DNA of 64,000 nt from Viola odorata (GCA_963691705.1 OY829538.1:79800781-79864780); one strand, 5' to 3'. Counted from the stretch's first letter, positions 12,404-28,305 are shown. The notes: generated by a model from the sequence alone, not told the origin. Program-made: numbers and translations.

Positions 12404-12868
12404 AAATTTCTTACCTATACTATTATAAAATGAGTAAATTGACTTGCCAAATGATCATTTGATCTAACAAATTAACTCAAATTATATTCTTTTTAAAGGC
12501 ATACAAAATAAAGAATTTCGAGAAAAACGTTGTGCTAGAGTTCCTATTGCTAGAGAAATTATACAGGTTTTAACACTTTACAACCATGTATGCAACTTTT
12601 AGCACAAATTCGGGCGTAAAACGGAGAGAATGTCTATGGAGTGTGTAGTTTTTTTTGGCTGAAAGTTACACACATGATAGTAAAGTGTTAAAATCTGTAT
12701 AATTTCTCTACCAAAAGGAACTTTCCTACAACTTTTCCCCCAAAATTCTTTATTTTGTATGGTTTGAAAAAGAATATAATTCTAGTTTAATTGTTAGGTT
12801 AAATCGTGTTCATATCAACATTTAACAAATAATTTTACTCATTTTATAGTAGTATACACAAGAAATTC
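12404..12868. mobile_element. Foldback MITE with ~200-bp inverted arms
   Basis: The left arm from about 12404 and the right arm ending near 12868 are inverted copies over roughly 200 bp, about 75% identical by eye. Shared blocks include TATAAAATGAGTAAA, ATACAAAATAAAGAATTT, GAGAAATTATACAG and TTTTAACACTTTAC. The central loop (about 12605-12655) contains GGGCGTAAAACGGAGAGAAT. No coding capacity is present. I could not define a target-site duplication, so the superfamily is open. Confidence 0.7.
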
Positions 12869-13020
12869 ATTTTACAAAAACAACATCAATCAAATACGGA
12901 GAGAAATATCTTTGATATTCTTAAATCAATAAAATGAACAAATAAATAACAATGTTTTTATTTTTGTTTATAGTAGATGTATCTTGTAATACTACTAATG
13001 CAAAGATTAAAACACCTGTA

Positions 13021-13336
13021 ATTTTTTTTTTAATAAGCAGAGGATTTATTAAAGAAAGGTCATGAAGCATGGCAGAGAACAGAAAACCAGAACTAGAGCC
13101 TGCCTAAAGAGGCTCAAAAACCAAACCAAAAACATAAAACCACATAACCAGCAAGAACAATACAGAAGAAAGAAACCTAAGCTCACACAACCCACATCAG
13201 AAGCACTTAGCGCCACCAGAAGGGCCAAGCACGGGGAGCAGCTAGACAACTTAATTTTTCTTTGAAATTTTTTAACGAATCGAAGCGACACGGGGCTGAA
13301 TCTCAGTGGATCGTGGCAGCAAGGCCACTCTGCCAC
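13021..13336 (-). mobile_element. Probable LINE or retroposed 3' end
   Basis: Read on the minus strand, the segment ends with AATAAA, thirteen bases and then a run of A (the poly-T at about 13021-13032 on the plus strand). This is the hallmark of a reverse-transcribed 3' end. The upstream open frame is rich in Leu, Phe, Cys and Trp, as in many plant LINE 3' ends. No reverse transcriptase remains. Origin from a cellular mRNA cannot be excluded. Confidence 0.5.
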
Positions 13337-14646
13337 TTACAATACTCAAGTAATTAAACCATGAGACAGCCCAAAATAAAATTCAATACTTTTAGATTTT
13401 TTTTTCTTTTTAATAAATGCAAGGGGTAAAAATAAATTTTAAACTTTACACTAATTAAGACATTAGCCCATATCGTGCAGCCAATAATATATGGGCTTTT
13501 GAGGAAACGAACAAGCTTATTGGGCTCGTGAACACTATTACTTCCAAAACGACACGCGGCCCACCCACATTTTCATAATTAGTCTAATGATTATGGTCCG
13601 TCCTGTTTTTTTTTTCTTTGATTTTGATCCTTCAAAAATTAAAATTGCCACCACCATAATAATAATAATAAATAATAATATTTACTGAAAAACTATGTGG
13701 GCCACACACATTCAATTTCTTAATTGAAACTGTAAATGCCTTAATTATATTTTGTAAAAAAAAATAAGTGAGTTTTCAGAATGAAAAAAATTATGTTGAG
13801 AGAGTCAACTTTTTTGAAATCTAACGAAACTCGAACGAGATTAGTCTCCGTTGAAAATACATGAGAAAAAACAGCTTTTGGAGCCCGGTTCGAGTATAGA
13901 TTATCGACACTCAATATTATAACTGAATTTCGAAACATGTTGACAAGATAAAAAAAGTAGTATTTGTACATTTTTAAAAGATGAGAGTATTGGGTGCCAC
14001 AGAACATTTTAATGTAGAGCCATCACAAGCTAAGCTAAGAGGCAGAGCAAAGATTCCAAAGATAAACCATTGCAACACAACCAATCTTATTTGGCCATAT
14101 TCCACAGAAGGTAAGAGACTAGTAAGATAGATTAGAAGCAGAACTCTGTTTTACTCTGTAAAGCACCTGTGCTTTTTTCAAAAGAAAAAAGAAAAGAGAG
14201 AAAAAACAGCAATTTCTTCTTGTAATGTCTGCCTCATTAACCATATACTAGTAGAGAGAGGCTTTGTCCCATCTATCTTCCCATTTCCATCTTCAAAAAC
14301 CAATTTTGACCAATCTGACAATCTTTTTCCCATTTTTAGCCACACCTTCTTTGCTTCTTTTCATTTCACTATCATTTTCACACCCGTTGGAGAATTGATT
14401 GTTTGAATGTTTGAATGTGACCATACAATTCATTTCCATGCTGCCTTAGCATACATTGATGTCTTTGTTTGCAAAGATTGAATTGATAGACTGTTAGATG
14501 TATTCCTTGTCTTTCTTTCTTGCCACTCACCAAGAAAACTAGAAAAGAACTTATAAAACAGAGAAAAACAGGGGAAAACCGAGGAAACAGTTTGGTTTCC
14601 CTTTTGTTTTTTTTGTTTTTTTTGTAGCTAGCTCCCTCTTTCTTTC
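13337..14646. other. Intergenic and promoter region of the LRR protein gene
   Basis: A/T-rich DNA with a short AAT microsatellite near 13660-13684. The last 600 bp contain pyrimidine-rich tracts expected of the promoter and 5' leader of the LRR gene that starts at 14647. No separate gene is recognised. Confidence 0.4.
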
Positions 14647-16101
14647 ATGGCACCTTCAAGATTGTATCATTTTCTTGCTGGGTTTCTTGTTTTTGTTGTA
14701 GTTTTTCATCAAGTGACTGCCATTCCAAGAAGATTGGAAGATGATGATGGTGGTATAGGTATTGTTATGGAAGAAACAGAGCTTTTGGGTCTTTTTGAGT
14801 TAATGGATGGTCTTTTAGATGACCCTGATTGGGCAGAGGTTCATCCTCAACCATGTACCGATACGCCGTGGCCTGGTGTTCAATGCGAGACTGGCGATGA
14901 AGTCGAAGATCCGATCTTTCATGTCACGAAGATTCATATCGGTCCTGATATCGTCACCCATCCTTGCAAAACCACCCCTACATTGCCAAATTCCTTGCAC
15001 AAGCTCCCTTACCTTAAAACCCTATCCATTTTTAGCTGTTTTGTTACATCAACACCAATCACACTTTCTCCTACTCTATTTAAAGGCTTGTCTTTCTTGG
15101 AACATCTTGCCCTCAATTCCAACCCAAATCTCTCTGGTCAAATCCCTTCAAATTTAGGGACAATCCCAACCCTAAAAGTCCTAACTTTATCCCAAAACAA
15201 TCTACAAGGAAAAATCCCAATTGGGTTTGGTGGGTTGCTACCCAATTTGGAGCAGCTTGACCTAAGTTACAACAATCTAAGTGGTGAAATCTCTCAAGAA
15301 ATTGGTGGGTTGAAAAGCTTGACCATCTTGGATTTAAGCTCCAACAATCTTGAAGGGCACCTCCCTTCTTCTTTAGGTCAGCTTCAGTTCCTACAAAAGA
15401 TTGATTTGGGCTCCAACAGATTTCATGGCACTCTCCCTCCAGATTTAGGGCATCTAAAAAGGTTAGTCTTGCTTGATCTAAGCCATAATTTCATAAATGG
15501 ACCAATTCCTGAAGCCCTTTCAGGATTAGACCAATTACAGTACCTAATTGCAGATCACAACCCTATAAATTCAGAGATTCCCCCGTTTTTAGCCAAACTT
15601 GACAGGCTTACATCCATAAGCTTGTCAGGATGTGATCTAAAAGGCCCAATACCCAATTTTTTGTCCACATTGAAGAATCTCACTGCCATTTCACTACAAA
15701 ACAATACCTTATCTGGGACCATCCCTTCAACTCTAGGGTCATCACTCCCTAATCTTGACCAGCTCAATTTGAGCTACAACCAGCTTAGTGGAGAGCTATC
15801 TTTTCCAGAGGAATTCATCAGAAAGCTTGGAAAAAGATTGGATGTTAAAGGGAATGCTGGATTGTGTACAAACAAGGAACTGCACAACAGAGAGAATAAT
15901 AGTAATGCCTCACTTTGTTCAGGATTCAACAACACTTCTTGTCCTGAAGACAAGAACCCAGATGAGTCCAAAGGAATGGAAACCAAATGGGACCATGATG
16001 GAAATGTAAGTTCATCAGATTTAGAGGTGGTACAACTTCTGCATCTTCAAAAGTTATTTCTATGTACTCTTGTTCTTTCTTTGCTAAGTTTTCTTGTGTA
16101 A
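14647..16101 (+). CDS. Leucine-rich-repeat receptor-like protein (RLP29/PII-2 type)
   Basis: An intronless 484-residue extracellular LRR protein. Residues 1-25 form a signal peptide ending TAIPRR. The N-terminal cap has the paired cysteines of HPQPCTDTPWPGVQC. About ten plant-type LRRs (LxxLxLxxNxLxGxIPxxLGxL) span residues about 115-405, for example LPNLEQLDLSYNNLSGEI and LKSLTILDLSSNNLEGHL. A short Cys-containing cap follows, then a terminal hydrophobic stretch LFLCTLVLSLLSFLV with no cytosolic tail. This fits GPI anchoring or a minimal membrane anchor. There is no kinase domain, so it would act as a co-receptor or accessory protein. The nearest families I recognise are RLP29 and Piriformospora indica-insensitive protein 2; orthology is not settled. 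Confidence 0.85.
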   Translation: MAPSRLYHFLAGFLVFVVVFHQVTAIPRRLEDDDGGIGIVMEETELLGLFELMDGLLDDPDWAEVHPQPCTDTPWPGVQCETGDEVEDPIFHVTKIHIGPDIVTHPCKTTPTLPNSLHKLPYLKTLSIFSCFVTSTPITLSPTLFKGLSFLEHLALNSNPNLSGQIPSNLGTIPTLKVLTLSQNNLQGKIPIGFGGLLPNLEQLDLSYNNLSGEISQEIGGLKSLTILDLSSNNLEGHLPSSLGQLQFLQKIDLGSNRFHGTLPPDLGHLKRLVLLDLSHNFINGPIPEALSGLDQLQYLIADHNPINSEIPPFLAKLDRLTSISLSGCDLKGPIPNFLSTLKNLTAISLQNNTLSGTIPSTLGSSLPNLDQLNLSYNQLSGELSFPEEFIRKLGKRLDVKGNAGLCTNKELHNRENNSNASLCSGFNNTSCPEDKNPDESKGMETKWDHDGNVSSSDLEVVQLLHLQKLFLCTLVLSLLSFLV

Positions 16102-16624
16102 TGAAAAACTGATGAGAAATAAAAGTGTGAAAAGCAGTTTCCTTTTTTTCCCCTGCTTCTTCTATTGCTGCTGTTACTCAACCTTTTTATGCTTCTAATA
16201 TCCTTTAAGTTGATTGATGGGTCGTTTTCTTGATAAGTTTGCATTGCTTGATATTGTAGTGAAGTGGATGGTAAGTGGTAGTACAACATTTCAGAGAGAT
16301 GTGAATATCATCAAATGGTGAAAGCCGTGGAATGGAAATTTTAGCATATAGAAAGATGATAATGATGGGATTCTAAGATGCCCATGAGTGGGTAATATCA
16401 CCTCAATATCTACTAATGACTACCTATAAAAAAGTTTTTATAGAAATTTAACAACATTCTTAAATTTGCTTGATATTTCTTTAAATGAGTAAAAATAGAT
16501 TCTTCAGCGAGAAATTTTCAAATACTCTCAAAATGTTATATTATTTTCTACACTTCAGCGGTGTGTAATCACTTCAAAGTACCGTTCATTTTCTTCGAAT
16601 AGTTCTTATAAAAATTATTAACAA
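16102..16624. other. 3' flank of the LRR gene, no gene seen
   Basis: Contains the likely 3' UTR of the LRR gene to about 16300, then A/T-rich intergenic DNA up to the 9-bp target duplication of the next MULE. Open frames here are short and unrelated to any family I know. Confidence 0.5.
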
Positions 16625-16633
16625 TTTTAAATT

Positions 16634-18080
16634 GGGGAAATAGCTTGAAGCACCCCTGTACTATCCGCGAAAACCAACATCCTCCCCTATCCTTCAAAAA
16701 TGCCTATACACCTCCCCTGTACTACGTTGACCGAGCAATTTCACCCCATTGTAACCGTTGACTGTCATTTGACTGGCTATTTCCGGTTTTATGAATAAAA
16801 TAATAATAAAAAAAATTAAAATTAAAAAATTAGCATTTATTCTTTCTTTTCCTTTTTTTTTTTTTTTTCTTTTTTTTTTTTTTTCTTCTGCCTCCTCCGT
16901 CACCAATCTGGTTTTTCTAAAAAGTCCAGTACCAAATCTCAGATCTAGATCTGTGTCTACGCATACAAATCCTCCATATCATCCCTCTCCTTTGCCTTTC
17001 TCCGTTTGATTTTTATTGTTTCTGAATCTTGATTTTTAGAAAATCAAGCATAGAATTGATTAAAAAAAATGAAACCAAAGATAAACAATCTCCCCCAAAA
17101 AAATCAATTACTCCATCTCATTACCCCTCTGCGAAATCCCAATTACAATCATTTTCAATCTTTTGCTAAATTAATTAAAACCACCAAAAAAATTACTACA
17201 CCATCCCTATCACTCTCCTCATCTCCTCCTCTGCACCAAAAATCATCAGATCCCAGCCAGCCCCAAAACCTACCACAAAGCCCACAAAATCTGCCACAAA
17301 ACAGCCCTGAAATCCTACACAAAATAGCACCAAAATCTAGTCAAAATCAGCCCCAAAATCTGCCCCCAAAACAGCCCTAAAAACCAACCCCAAATCAAAC
17401 CTCCAAATTACACGAGCAGCAACCAAATCAAAAATCCAACCACCACCAACCTTAAGCCTAATCTCCCTCTGCTACCACCGCAATCTGCGCAGCCGCTCCA
17501 CCGCAGCAATCCGCACAGCCAGAAAAGAAGAGAGGATGATGAAGGGAAGAAAAAAAGAGAAGGTCTTCTCAATCAAACCCACCCAAACCCAGCAACCTCC
17601 TCTCCCTCAAAACCCATTACTGTCGCAACTCCTTCTCAATCAAACCCACCCAAACCCAGCACCATCACTCATCATAAACACCTCTCGATTTGAAATCTCA
17701 ATCACCAAAATCACCGAAAAAGAAAACAGAAAAGAAAAAGAAAGAGAAAGAAAAAAGAAAAGGAAGAAAGGAGGGATTGAGGCGGAGGAAAGAAAAAAGA
17801 ATGAGAAAGAAGAAAGGTAGATTATTTTGTTGATAAAAGAAGAAAGTAATAGAAAAGAAAAGAAAATAAAATAAAAATAAATAAATTTTAATTTTAACTT
17901 TTTTTTATTATTATTTTATTCATAAAACCGGAAATAGTCAGTCAAATGGCAGTCAACGGTTACAATGGGGTGAAATTGCTCGGTCAACGTAGTACAGGGG
18001 AGGTGTATAGGCATTTTTGAAGGATAGGGGAGGATGTTGGTTTTCGCGGATAGTACAGGGGTGCTTCAAGCTATTTCCCC
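16634..18080. mobile_element. Second non-autonomous Mutator-like element
   Basis: The element is 1,447 bp. It begins GGGGAAATAGCTTGAAGCAC and ends with its reverse complement. Inverted repeats extend about 200 bp (16634-16840 and 17880-18080). A perfect 9-bp direct repeat, TTTTAAATT, flanks it (16625-16633 and 18081-18089), diagnostic for MULEs. The interior has a poly-pyrimidine tract, a Pro/Gln/Ser-coding stretch (about 17070-17380) and a repeated TCTCAATCAAACCCACCCAA block (near 17567 and 17632). No transposase and no captured gene that I can name. Its termini differ from those of the first MULE, so it is another family. Confidence 0.88.
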
Positions 18081-18089
18081 TTTTAAATT

Positions 18090-19103
<1,014 letters not shown>

Positions 19104-19458
19104 CACACTGTTTTTTTTCCCCCGAAACATACCGCTTATTTTGAACCAACAATCTTGCCGCTAATACCAGCAGATATGTGACTCAATTTGTCATATACAC
19201 CGTCACGCCCATCTCCTCTAAAGACATGAAAGCATATAAACACTAATAAAAGCCTAAAAATATTCGTTTTCATTAGATTTGATGAAATAACATATAATTA
19301 AATTTAAAAAAAGAAGAAGCAAAAACAAAAAAAAAGAGAAGCGCACCACCGATTACAAACCGATCAGTTCATGGAGAATGTTAGCTAGGGAAAAATGGGA
19401 GCGAAAAGCTTAAAAGTATTTTACTACTTCATAATTGGTAAAAATTGGAAAAAACTAA

Positions 19459-19545
19459 ATCATGATCTAGGATGATGACACGTGTGGTATTCTAGTACTA
19501 TTTGGGGGCACGTGTCATCGTCCTATAGCATGATGTATGATGTAC
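19459..19545. mobile_element. Small palindromic MITE carrying two G-boxes
   Basis: An imperfect palindrome: ATCATGATCTAGGATGATGA and CACGTG on the left face CACGTG, TCATCGTCCTA and AGCATGATG on the right. Both CACGTG boxes (19479-19484 and 19509-19514) are G-box/ABRE cores. The segment is missing from the equivalent place in copy B. A relative sits at 49352-50007. It lies about 0.7 kb upstream of the glycolate oxidase leader exon. Confidence 0.6.
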
Positions 19546-19861
19546 CTAAGTTTTACTCATAAAAATTACTCTCATTCGAGGGCATTCTTCGGAAAAGGAG
19601 GAAAATACAAGGCTTTAATTACAAACATTACTTGCGGCCCATTTGAAAATAAAGGATCCAAGCTCAATTGGGCCTAATGGGCCACGTGACGGAACACAGG
19701 TCTAGTGGTGAGCCTAAGCTTGAGAAAAACCTCCCGGACATTTTCTCCGAAGTATGATTATGGAGTATTTCTTTTTGTCCTAAAGTAGAAAAATCGTATT
19801 ACAGAAAAATTACTGCTACGAAACATTTATTTAAAGTTAATGATAATTTATGTTAAATAAT

Positions 19862-19935
19862 TGACCCTAGCTCAGCTGGAAGAGCGCAGAAAATTTATTT
19901 ATGAGGTCATAGGTTCAAATCCTATTGAACATCTT
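19862..19935 (+). repeat. tRNA-like SINE-type fragment (A box and B box)
   Basis: The sequence has a polymerase III A box (TAGCTCAGCTGG) and, about 40 bp later, a B box (GGTTCAAATCC), but the acceptor ends do not pair and no proper anticodon arm forms. This is the organisation of a tRNA-derived SINE head. A diverged copy occupies the same place in segment B (about 40410-40480). Not a functional tRNA. Confidence 0.5.
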
Positions 19936-21174
19936 CATTTTTATGATTTAAATCATATAAATTAAATTATCAAACGGAACAGCCCAAATTGCACTCGACA
20001 GTCCACAATAGTCTTAAACTCTTACTCTCAACAGTCCACAATAGTCTTAAACTCTTACTCTCAACAGTCCACAATAGTCTTAAACATTTGCCCAAATAAA
20101 GCCATCTGTCTTGAATTCCTCACCATGGGAAAACCAAATTCACTTTGAATTAATAATGATTTGTCCATTCTTGTGATCCTTTCCTTCCCTTTTCTCTCAT
20201 TTCATTTTCACTCTTTTTGTCTTCTTTTACCATTTCTTTAGTATTATCTCCCTCTCAGCGCCACCTTTGTCACTGTTTTTCCAATCTCCATCAATTGGGA
20301 GCTCACACAACAGTTTCTCTCTTTGCTCCTTCTCTCAACCATCATCTCTCCACTCTCATTTCTCTTTTTTTTTCTGGGTATCTCACTCTCTGTATCCTAA
20401 AGGCCTGTTCTTTCGTCTACTGTTAGCTTTACTATCTCAGTTCCATGCTTGAAATTGCCATGTTAAGATGTTTTAGTTTTGCTCTTGTGATTTTCTTGTC
20501 ATCTGGGTTTTGATCATTCTTGTGTTTGAATGTTATGTGTTCATTTATTTGTAGGCCGCGTTCATATGTGAAAACAAGTTAGATAAGTTCACTTGCACAG
20601 CTTAGTTACTGTTGTGTTTCATGCTTGCCTTAGCTTCTAATGAGATTGGAACCCAATAGGATTTCTGATCTTCTCCAGCTAGTGAGACTAATTAGTTGCA
20701 TGAATACTAATTTTGTGAATCTTTTGAGTGTTTTTAATTGAAATCCAATTCAAAGGATCAGTTTTTTTTTATGCCCATAAGCTTTTTACACTGTGTCAGA
20801 TACAGTGGTATTCTTCAAAAGGTGTGTCTTTTCCCATCACGGAGCGGGTTTTCTGCAATCCGAAACAGGACAGATTGCGTAATATGTAACAGGGTTGAGA
20901 TTTTGTTTTAGAAGACTTAGGAAAGCAGGATTTTCAGACAGATGCTTTATGTTGTTTTATGATTCCTGACCTTATTAGATCGAAGAAAATGTTGGCTTGG
21001 AATGTCCTCTAGTTTCGTTATTGCTAATTACTGTTTGCAATGCCTTGATAAGTTGTTATATTTTATTTTGATTGACTCTTCGAGTACTGTGTAATCAAAT
21101 TGATCCTGATGTGCGAATTTGTTGGAACCTTGTCAGGAGTATCTAAGGAAAACTCAAACAAGCAATTTGGGAAG

Positions 21175-24218
<3,044 letters not shown>

Positions 24219-24678
24219 GTTCAGGGCGGCGCTGTGGCTGGTAACTGCACCCAGAAATGGAGAGGGAAACTTACCTCATAAGAAGATTGATCAATATTTA
24301 TTGGAGATTTAAAACCCTTTTTATAGTGACAAACAGTAGTATTCTCATAAATCCCACTGCTAGCTTTTCATGTATATTCCATTTCGAATGCTGCTCATGC
24401 ACAACTTTGGTTGAAGAATAACATATCGATACGGTACTCTATTGAAATTGCCAAAAAATGAGTTTTGCATCACACAGCTTGAAAGCCAAGGTAGTATGTT
24501 TCCATTTTGACCACGGATAGGCAAATGGTGTTAAGATTTAACTACAAAAATTTAGCATGTAGTCGAGCATTTCTTTCAATGTCTTACAATATAGTAAAAT
24601 ACTAGAGATTAATCCTCGAATAAGATTAGTTTTATATCCAAAAAAATCTAGAAAGAGATCCTTAACTTGATAAAGGTT

Positions 24679-25640
24679 TGTATTTCAATCCTCATGTCAT
24701 GTCTTTATTCTACTGCTACACACTAGAAACATAATCCCACCTGGACCTAAAAGACTCCTCCTTGTGCTACCTGTCGGTTCCCTCTTGGGCCTCTTCCTCC
24801 TCCTACCTCTCTCCCTCACCTGGACCTAATAGATCCTTCGTCCATTTCAGCTCTTATTTCTTTTAACGTCTCCTCCCACTTGTCTTCCGTTTCCTCCAAC
24901 ACTAAATCCACAACTTCTTTTACCAGCTGCTGCATCAATTCTTCTGAAGTAGACATGGTAGCAACACAAATCATAATTTCCTTTTAAAATTTTCCACCTA
25001 CAATACGCGATGCAAATTTTATTTTTGTATAGATTTGATCTTTCTATTAAATTTTTCGTATTGATTTGACTCCTCCTCCAATACCGTGAACAATCACACG
25101 TGACTTTTTATTATATTTTTTTTATTGACTGACAATTCATGTCAGATACCATGTCATAAATTATTTTTAAAAATTATATATATTTAAAAAATAAAGAGAA
25201 AAAAAAGTACAAATTTAGAAGTCAAAAAATTAAATAAACTGATAAATTTTTAAAGAATTATAAAATCTAAATCAAAATTAAAAAATAGGAAACTGAAAAA
25301 AAACAATAAAAAATGCATAAACATCAGATTTTAAAAAAAAAGTGATAAACGTTTTCAAGAATATAAAAAATAAATAAAACTGACTAAAAAAATAGGAAAA
25401 ATAAGAAAAACCAACTCGCTTCATCTTTTGTCCAAGTCTTCTTCATCTCCCATATCTCACACCCACCAATTTGAACTTCTTGAATCCATTAATAACACGA
25501 TCTAAAAAGAACAATGAGTATTGTAAAGTTAATAAATCTGGGGTTTGGATCCACTGCCCTACTGTCCTGTCCCCATCTCCTCTCTCTGTTGCGCTGTTTT
25601 TGCTGCGCAGACAAACTCTTCCAACCAGCACCACCAAGCA
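24679..25640. other. Intergenic, no gene seen
   Basis: Right of duplication A. Pyrimidine-rich sequence near 24720-24960 and then long A/T tracts. Overlapping open frames on both strands at 25443-25830 lack any recognisable domain. Confidence 0.4.
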
Positions 25641-25659
25641 CAAATTGTGGATCCGTCCA

Positions 25660-26695
25660 TTGGCGGATCCAGCCCAGGGCCAGGGTGGGCTGCCGCCCCC
25701 CTGGGCTGGATGAGATTTTTTTTTTATTTGGCCTCTTATGTTTTCTTTTTACATATTCGAGTGATCGTTTTGATTGGTTGAATGGATAGCAGTCACTTTC
25801 TACTTTCCACAGCCCAATAATGCACTGCAACCAATTTAATAGATTGGGGCCATTGGGCTCATGCTCATTATTACTCCATTATCAGTAGCTAGAGCCTAGT
25901 GGGGTAAGTTGGGTAGATTTGCAATTGTTTTAAATGTAAATACTGTTTTACCTTATGTAAATTACTTACCACCGACACTAAAATCAATATTAACTTAAAC
26001 TCATTTTTCAGAAAAAAATATGACCTTTCAGTTAATTTAATTAGGAATTATTAATTTTAAAATTATTCCATCAATCATTTGGTAGTTGGCACCCAATCTT
26101 CTTTCTTCTTTTTCTTCAAAGAAATTGAACACTAAATTAAAATTGGGTACTTAAGCCAAAAGAAGGGAAATTATATTTTTATTTCTTTAATAGATTTTTT
26201 TAGATTGAATAATAAAATTAAATACTAACTTTTTACGTGTTCTGTTTGATAAATATATTTTTATTTACTTTTTTACCTTTTTCTTATGTAAGTATTGTGA
26301 AGACTCGACTGCGGAACCGTATGAGAGATGATATGTTAAATAATTGTTTGATTATGTTGAAAAAGATATTTTTGATAGTGTAGAGAATTAGAGAATCATA
26401 TAAGGATATCAAAAAATGAAAACTCGTAAAGAACAATTGTAAAAATTACGTATATTGTATGAATTCTAATAATGTATAATTAATTTTTTTCTATATTGTC
26501 TTTTTATTTATCTTTTTGTTAAGTTTATTTGAATATTTGTTATTTTGTGATGAATATAAATACTCTTAATCATTTTTCCAATTTTTCGTTCAGCTCGCTT
26601 ACCTTCCTTTTAAAATACTCAACAAAAAAAAATCTATGGCAGTGCCCCGAACCCCGCCCCCCTTAAAAAAATTGCTAGATCCGTCGTCACGAGTC
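25660..26695. mobile_element. Possible non-autonomous hAT-like element
   Basis: The left end, TTGGCGGATCCAGCCCAGGG, and the right end, CTAGATCCGTC preceded by a C-rich CCCCGCCCCCC tract, resemble inverted GGCGGATCYAG termini seen in plant hAT-like elements. The interior is A/T-rich without a transposase. The inverted repeat is short and I found no clear target duplication, so the call is weak. Confidence 0.35.
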
Positions 26696-26719
26696 CCATG
26701 ACAGCAACAATGATCATAA

Positions 26720-27874
26720 GACCATCCACAACAGGGGATCAAATTTTAGAGTGTTATTCACTTTCTCTCACTGCCACATCAGCTTATCACCCAACCAAAA
26801 AACATTTAACACCCACGAGCTCACAGCAGGGGATTATTCAGGGTGTTAAAAACTTTCTCTCCCTTCCACATCATTTATCATATACCCCACCATGTTTTTC
26901 ATTTCTTTTCTTATTAAATTTATAATTACTATAATAATTACTTCTTATAATATAATAAATAATATTTTTAATATAAATTAATTAAATTTCATAATTTCTT
27001 TTCAGATTTCAAAAAATCTATACTTTTTTAATAAAATAAATAATATAATATTTTTTAAGAGTAACACACGATATTATTTATCACTCAGCAAATCAAACAT
27101 CGACTTAGATTATTGCAAACGAACAAGAAAATACACACAAAATAAACTCATAAACTTGAGAAACACACAAAATAAATTGGTAAACGTGAGAAATAATTTT
27201 TTTAAATCTAATCGAGGGTTGTTCCAAATTTATTCCAGATATGTTTTATTTTCGAATTGTGAGTTTTATTTTCAAATTGTGTGTTTTTATTTTCAAATAT
27301 GTTTTACTTTTAAAATATTTTGAGTAATTATTATGAAAAAAATCATTTAAAAAAGAAGAAAATGAAAAAAAAGTGTAAAAAATTCTGATTTTTTTAGTGT
27401 CCAAATTTATAGATCTCAAAAAATTAAAAATAAGTGTAAAAGTAATGGTATAAAATTATTTTGAGTAATTATTATTAAAAGAAGCATTTAAAAAAGAAAA
27501 AAAATATAAAAAGTTTGAATTTTTTTTAGTATCCAAATAATTCAAATCTAGTCTCATTTTACAGATCTCAAAAAATTAAAAATAATGGTATATTTTTTAT
27601 AAAATTATTTTCAGTATTTATTAAAAACAAATCGATTTAAAAGAGGAGTGGGAAAAAAGAAGATAAAGAAACAGCCAATGGCAGCGCGCTGCAGCGCACG
27701 CGTGACGCGTTGCCATTGGCTGTTTTTTTTGTTTTTTTATAAAACTTCTGACATGGTTCGGGACCAAAATTTGGTCCCCGGACGAGCAGACGTGGCCTTT
27801 GCTCCAACTTGCTCCCCTGCTGCACAAGTTAATCCTCATTTGCTCTCCAATTTGCTCCCCTGCTGTGGGTAGCA
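26720..27874. mobile_element. PIF/Harbinger-like non-autonomous element 1
   Basis: Begins GACCATCCACAACAGGGG and ends with a diverged inverse, CCCCTGCTGTGGGTAGCA. TAA lies on both sides (26717-26719 and 27875-27877), the 3-bp target duplication of PIF/Harbinger. The interior is made of diverged copies of a ~155-bp A/T-rich unit containing TTTTTTTTAGTGTCCAAAT-like sequence. Near the right end is a GC-rich palindrome (27672-27722). Confidence 0.7.
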
Positions 27875-27897
27875 TAAGGGACTTCATTCAGCACAAT

Positions 27898-28302
27898 GTA
27901 AAAAAGGAAAAAAATGTAAAAAATTTGAATTTTTTTTAGTGTCCAAATAATACAAATATAGTCTCAATTTATAGATCTCAATAAATTAAAAATAATGGCA
28001 TATTTTTTATAAAATAATTTTCAGTATTCTCTACTAAAAAAATCGATTTAAAAAATGAGGGGGGAAATAATAATCAGAGAGCCAATGGTAGCGCGCCACG
28101 CGTGCGCTGCAGGGCTGTCTTTTGACAGCCCTGCAGCGCACGCGTGGCGCGCTACCATTGGTTCTCTGATTATCATTATTATTTTTTTTAAAAAAAAGGC
28201 CAGTTTAGTCTCATCCTACTCAGCTTTTAAACCCCAATTGATACGCTGCTGCACCCACAAAATTGATTTTGACACCCAATTGATACGCTGCTGTTGGTAG
28301 TC
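27898..28302. mobile_element. PIF/Harbinger-like element 2, 5'-truncated
   Basis: Only the right half of the family is present. It starts inside the A/T-rich repeat unit directly after the 20-bp flank GGGACTTCATTCAGCACAAT (27878-27897) and ends GTTGGTAGTC next to TAA. The same 20-bp flank recurs at 29375-29394, so elements 2 and 3 lie between duplicated pieces of the P450 upstream sequence. It carries the longest hairpin of the cluster. Confidence 0.6.
28067..28178. repeat. Near-perfect GC-rich hairpin in Harbinger element 2
   Basis: The arms meet at a TTTT loop (28120-28123). The inner 45 bp of each arm pair with one mismatch, containing CCAATGGTAGCGCGCCACGC and GTGCGCTGCAGGGCTGTC. Weaker pairing continues through AATAATCAGAGA. 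Strikingly GC-rich inside A/T-rich DNA. Confidence 0.9.
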
Positions 28303-28305
28303 TAA

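Noticed and set aside
17069..17820. Pro/Gln- and Lys/Glu-rich open frames inside MULE 2
   Set aside because: Low-complexity translation of biased sequence; no recognisable protein family and no evidence of a captured gene.
19862..19935. Functional tRNA gene
   Set aside because: A and B boxes are present but the acceptor stem does not pair and no proper anticodon arm forms; a diverged copy in segment B is equally defective.
25443..25830. Several overlapping frames on both strands
   Set aside because: They overlap one another on a short GC-richer stretch at the edge of a probable element and match nothing known.
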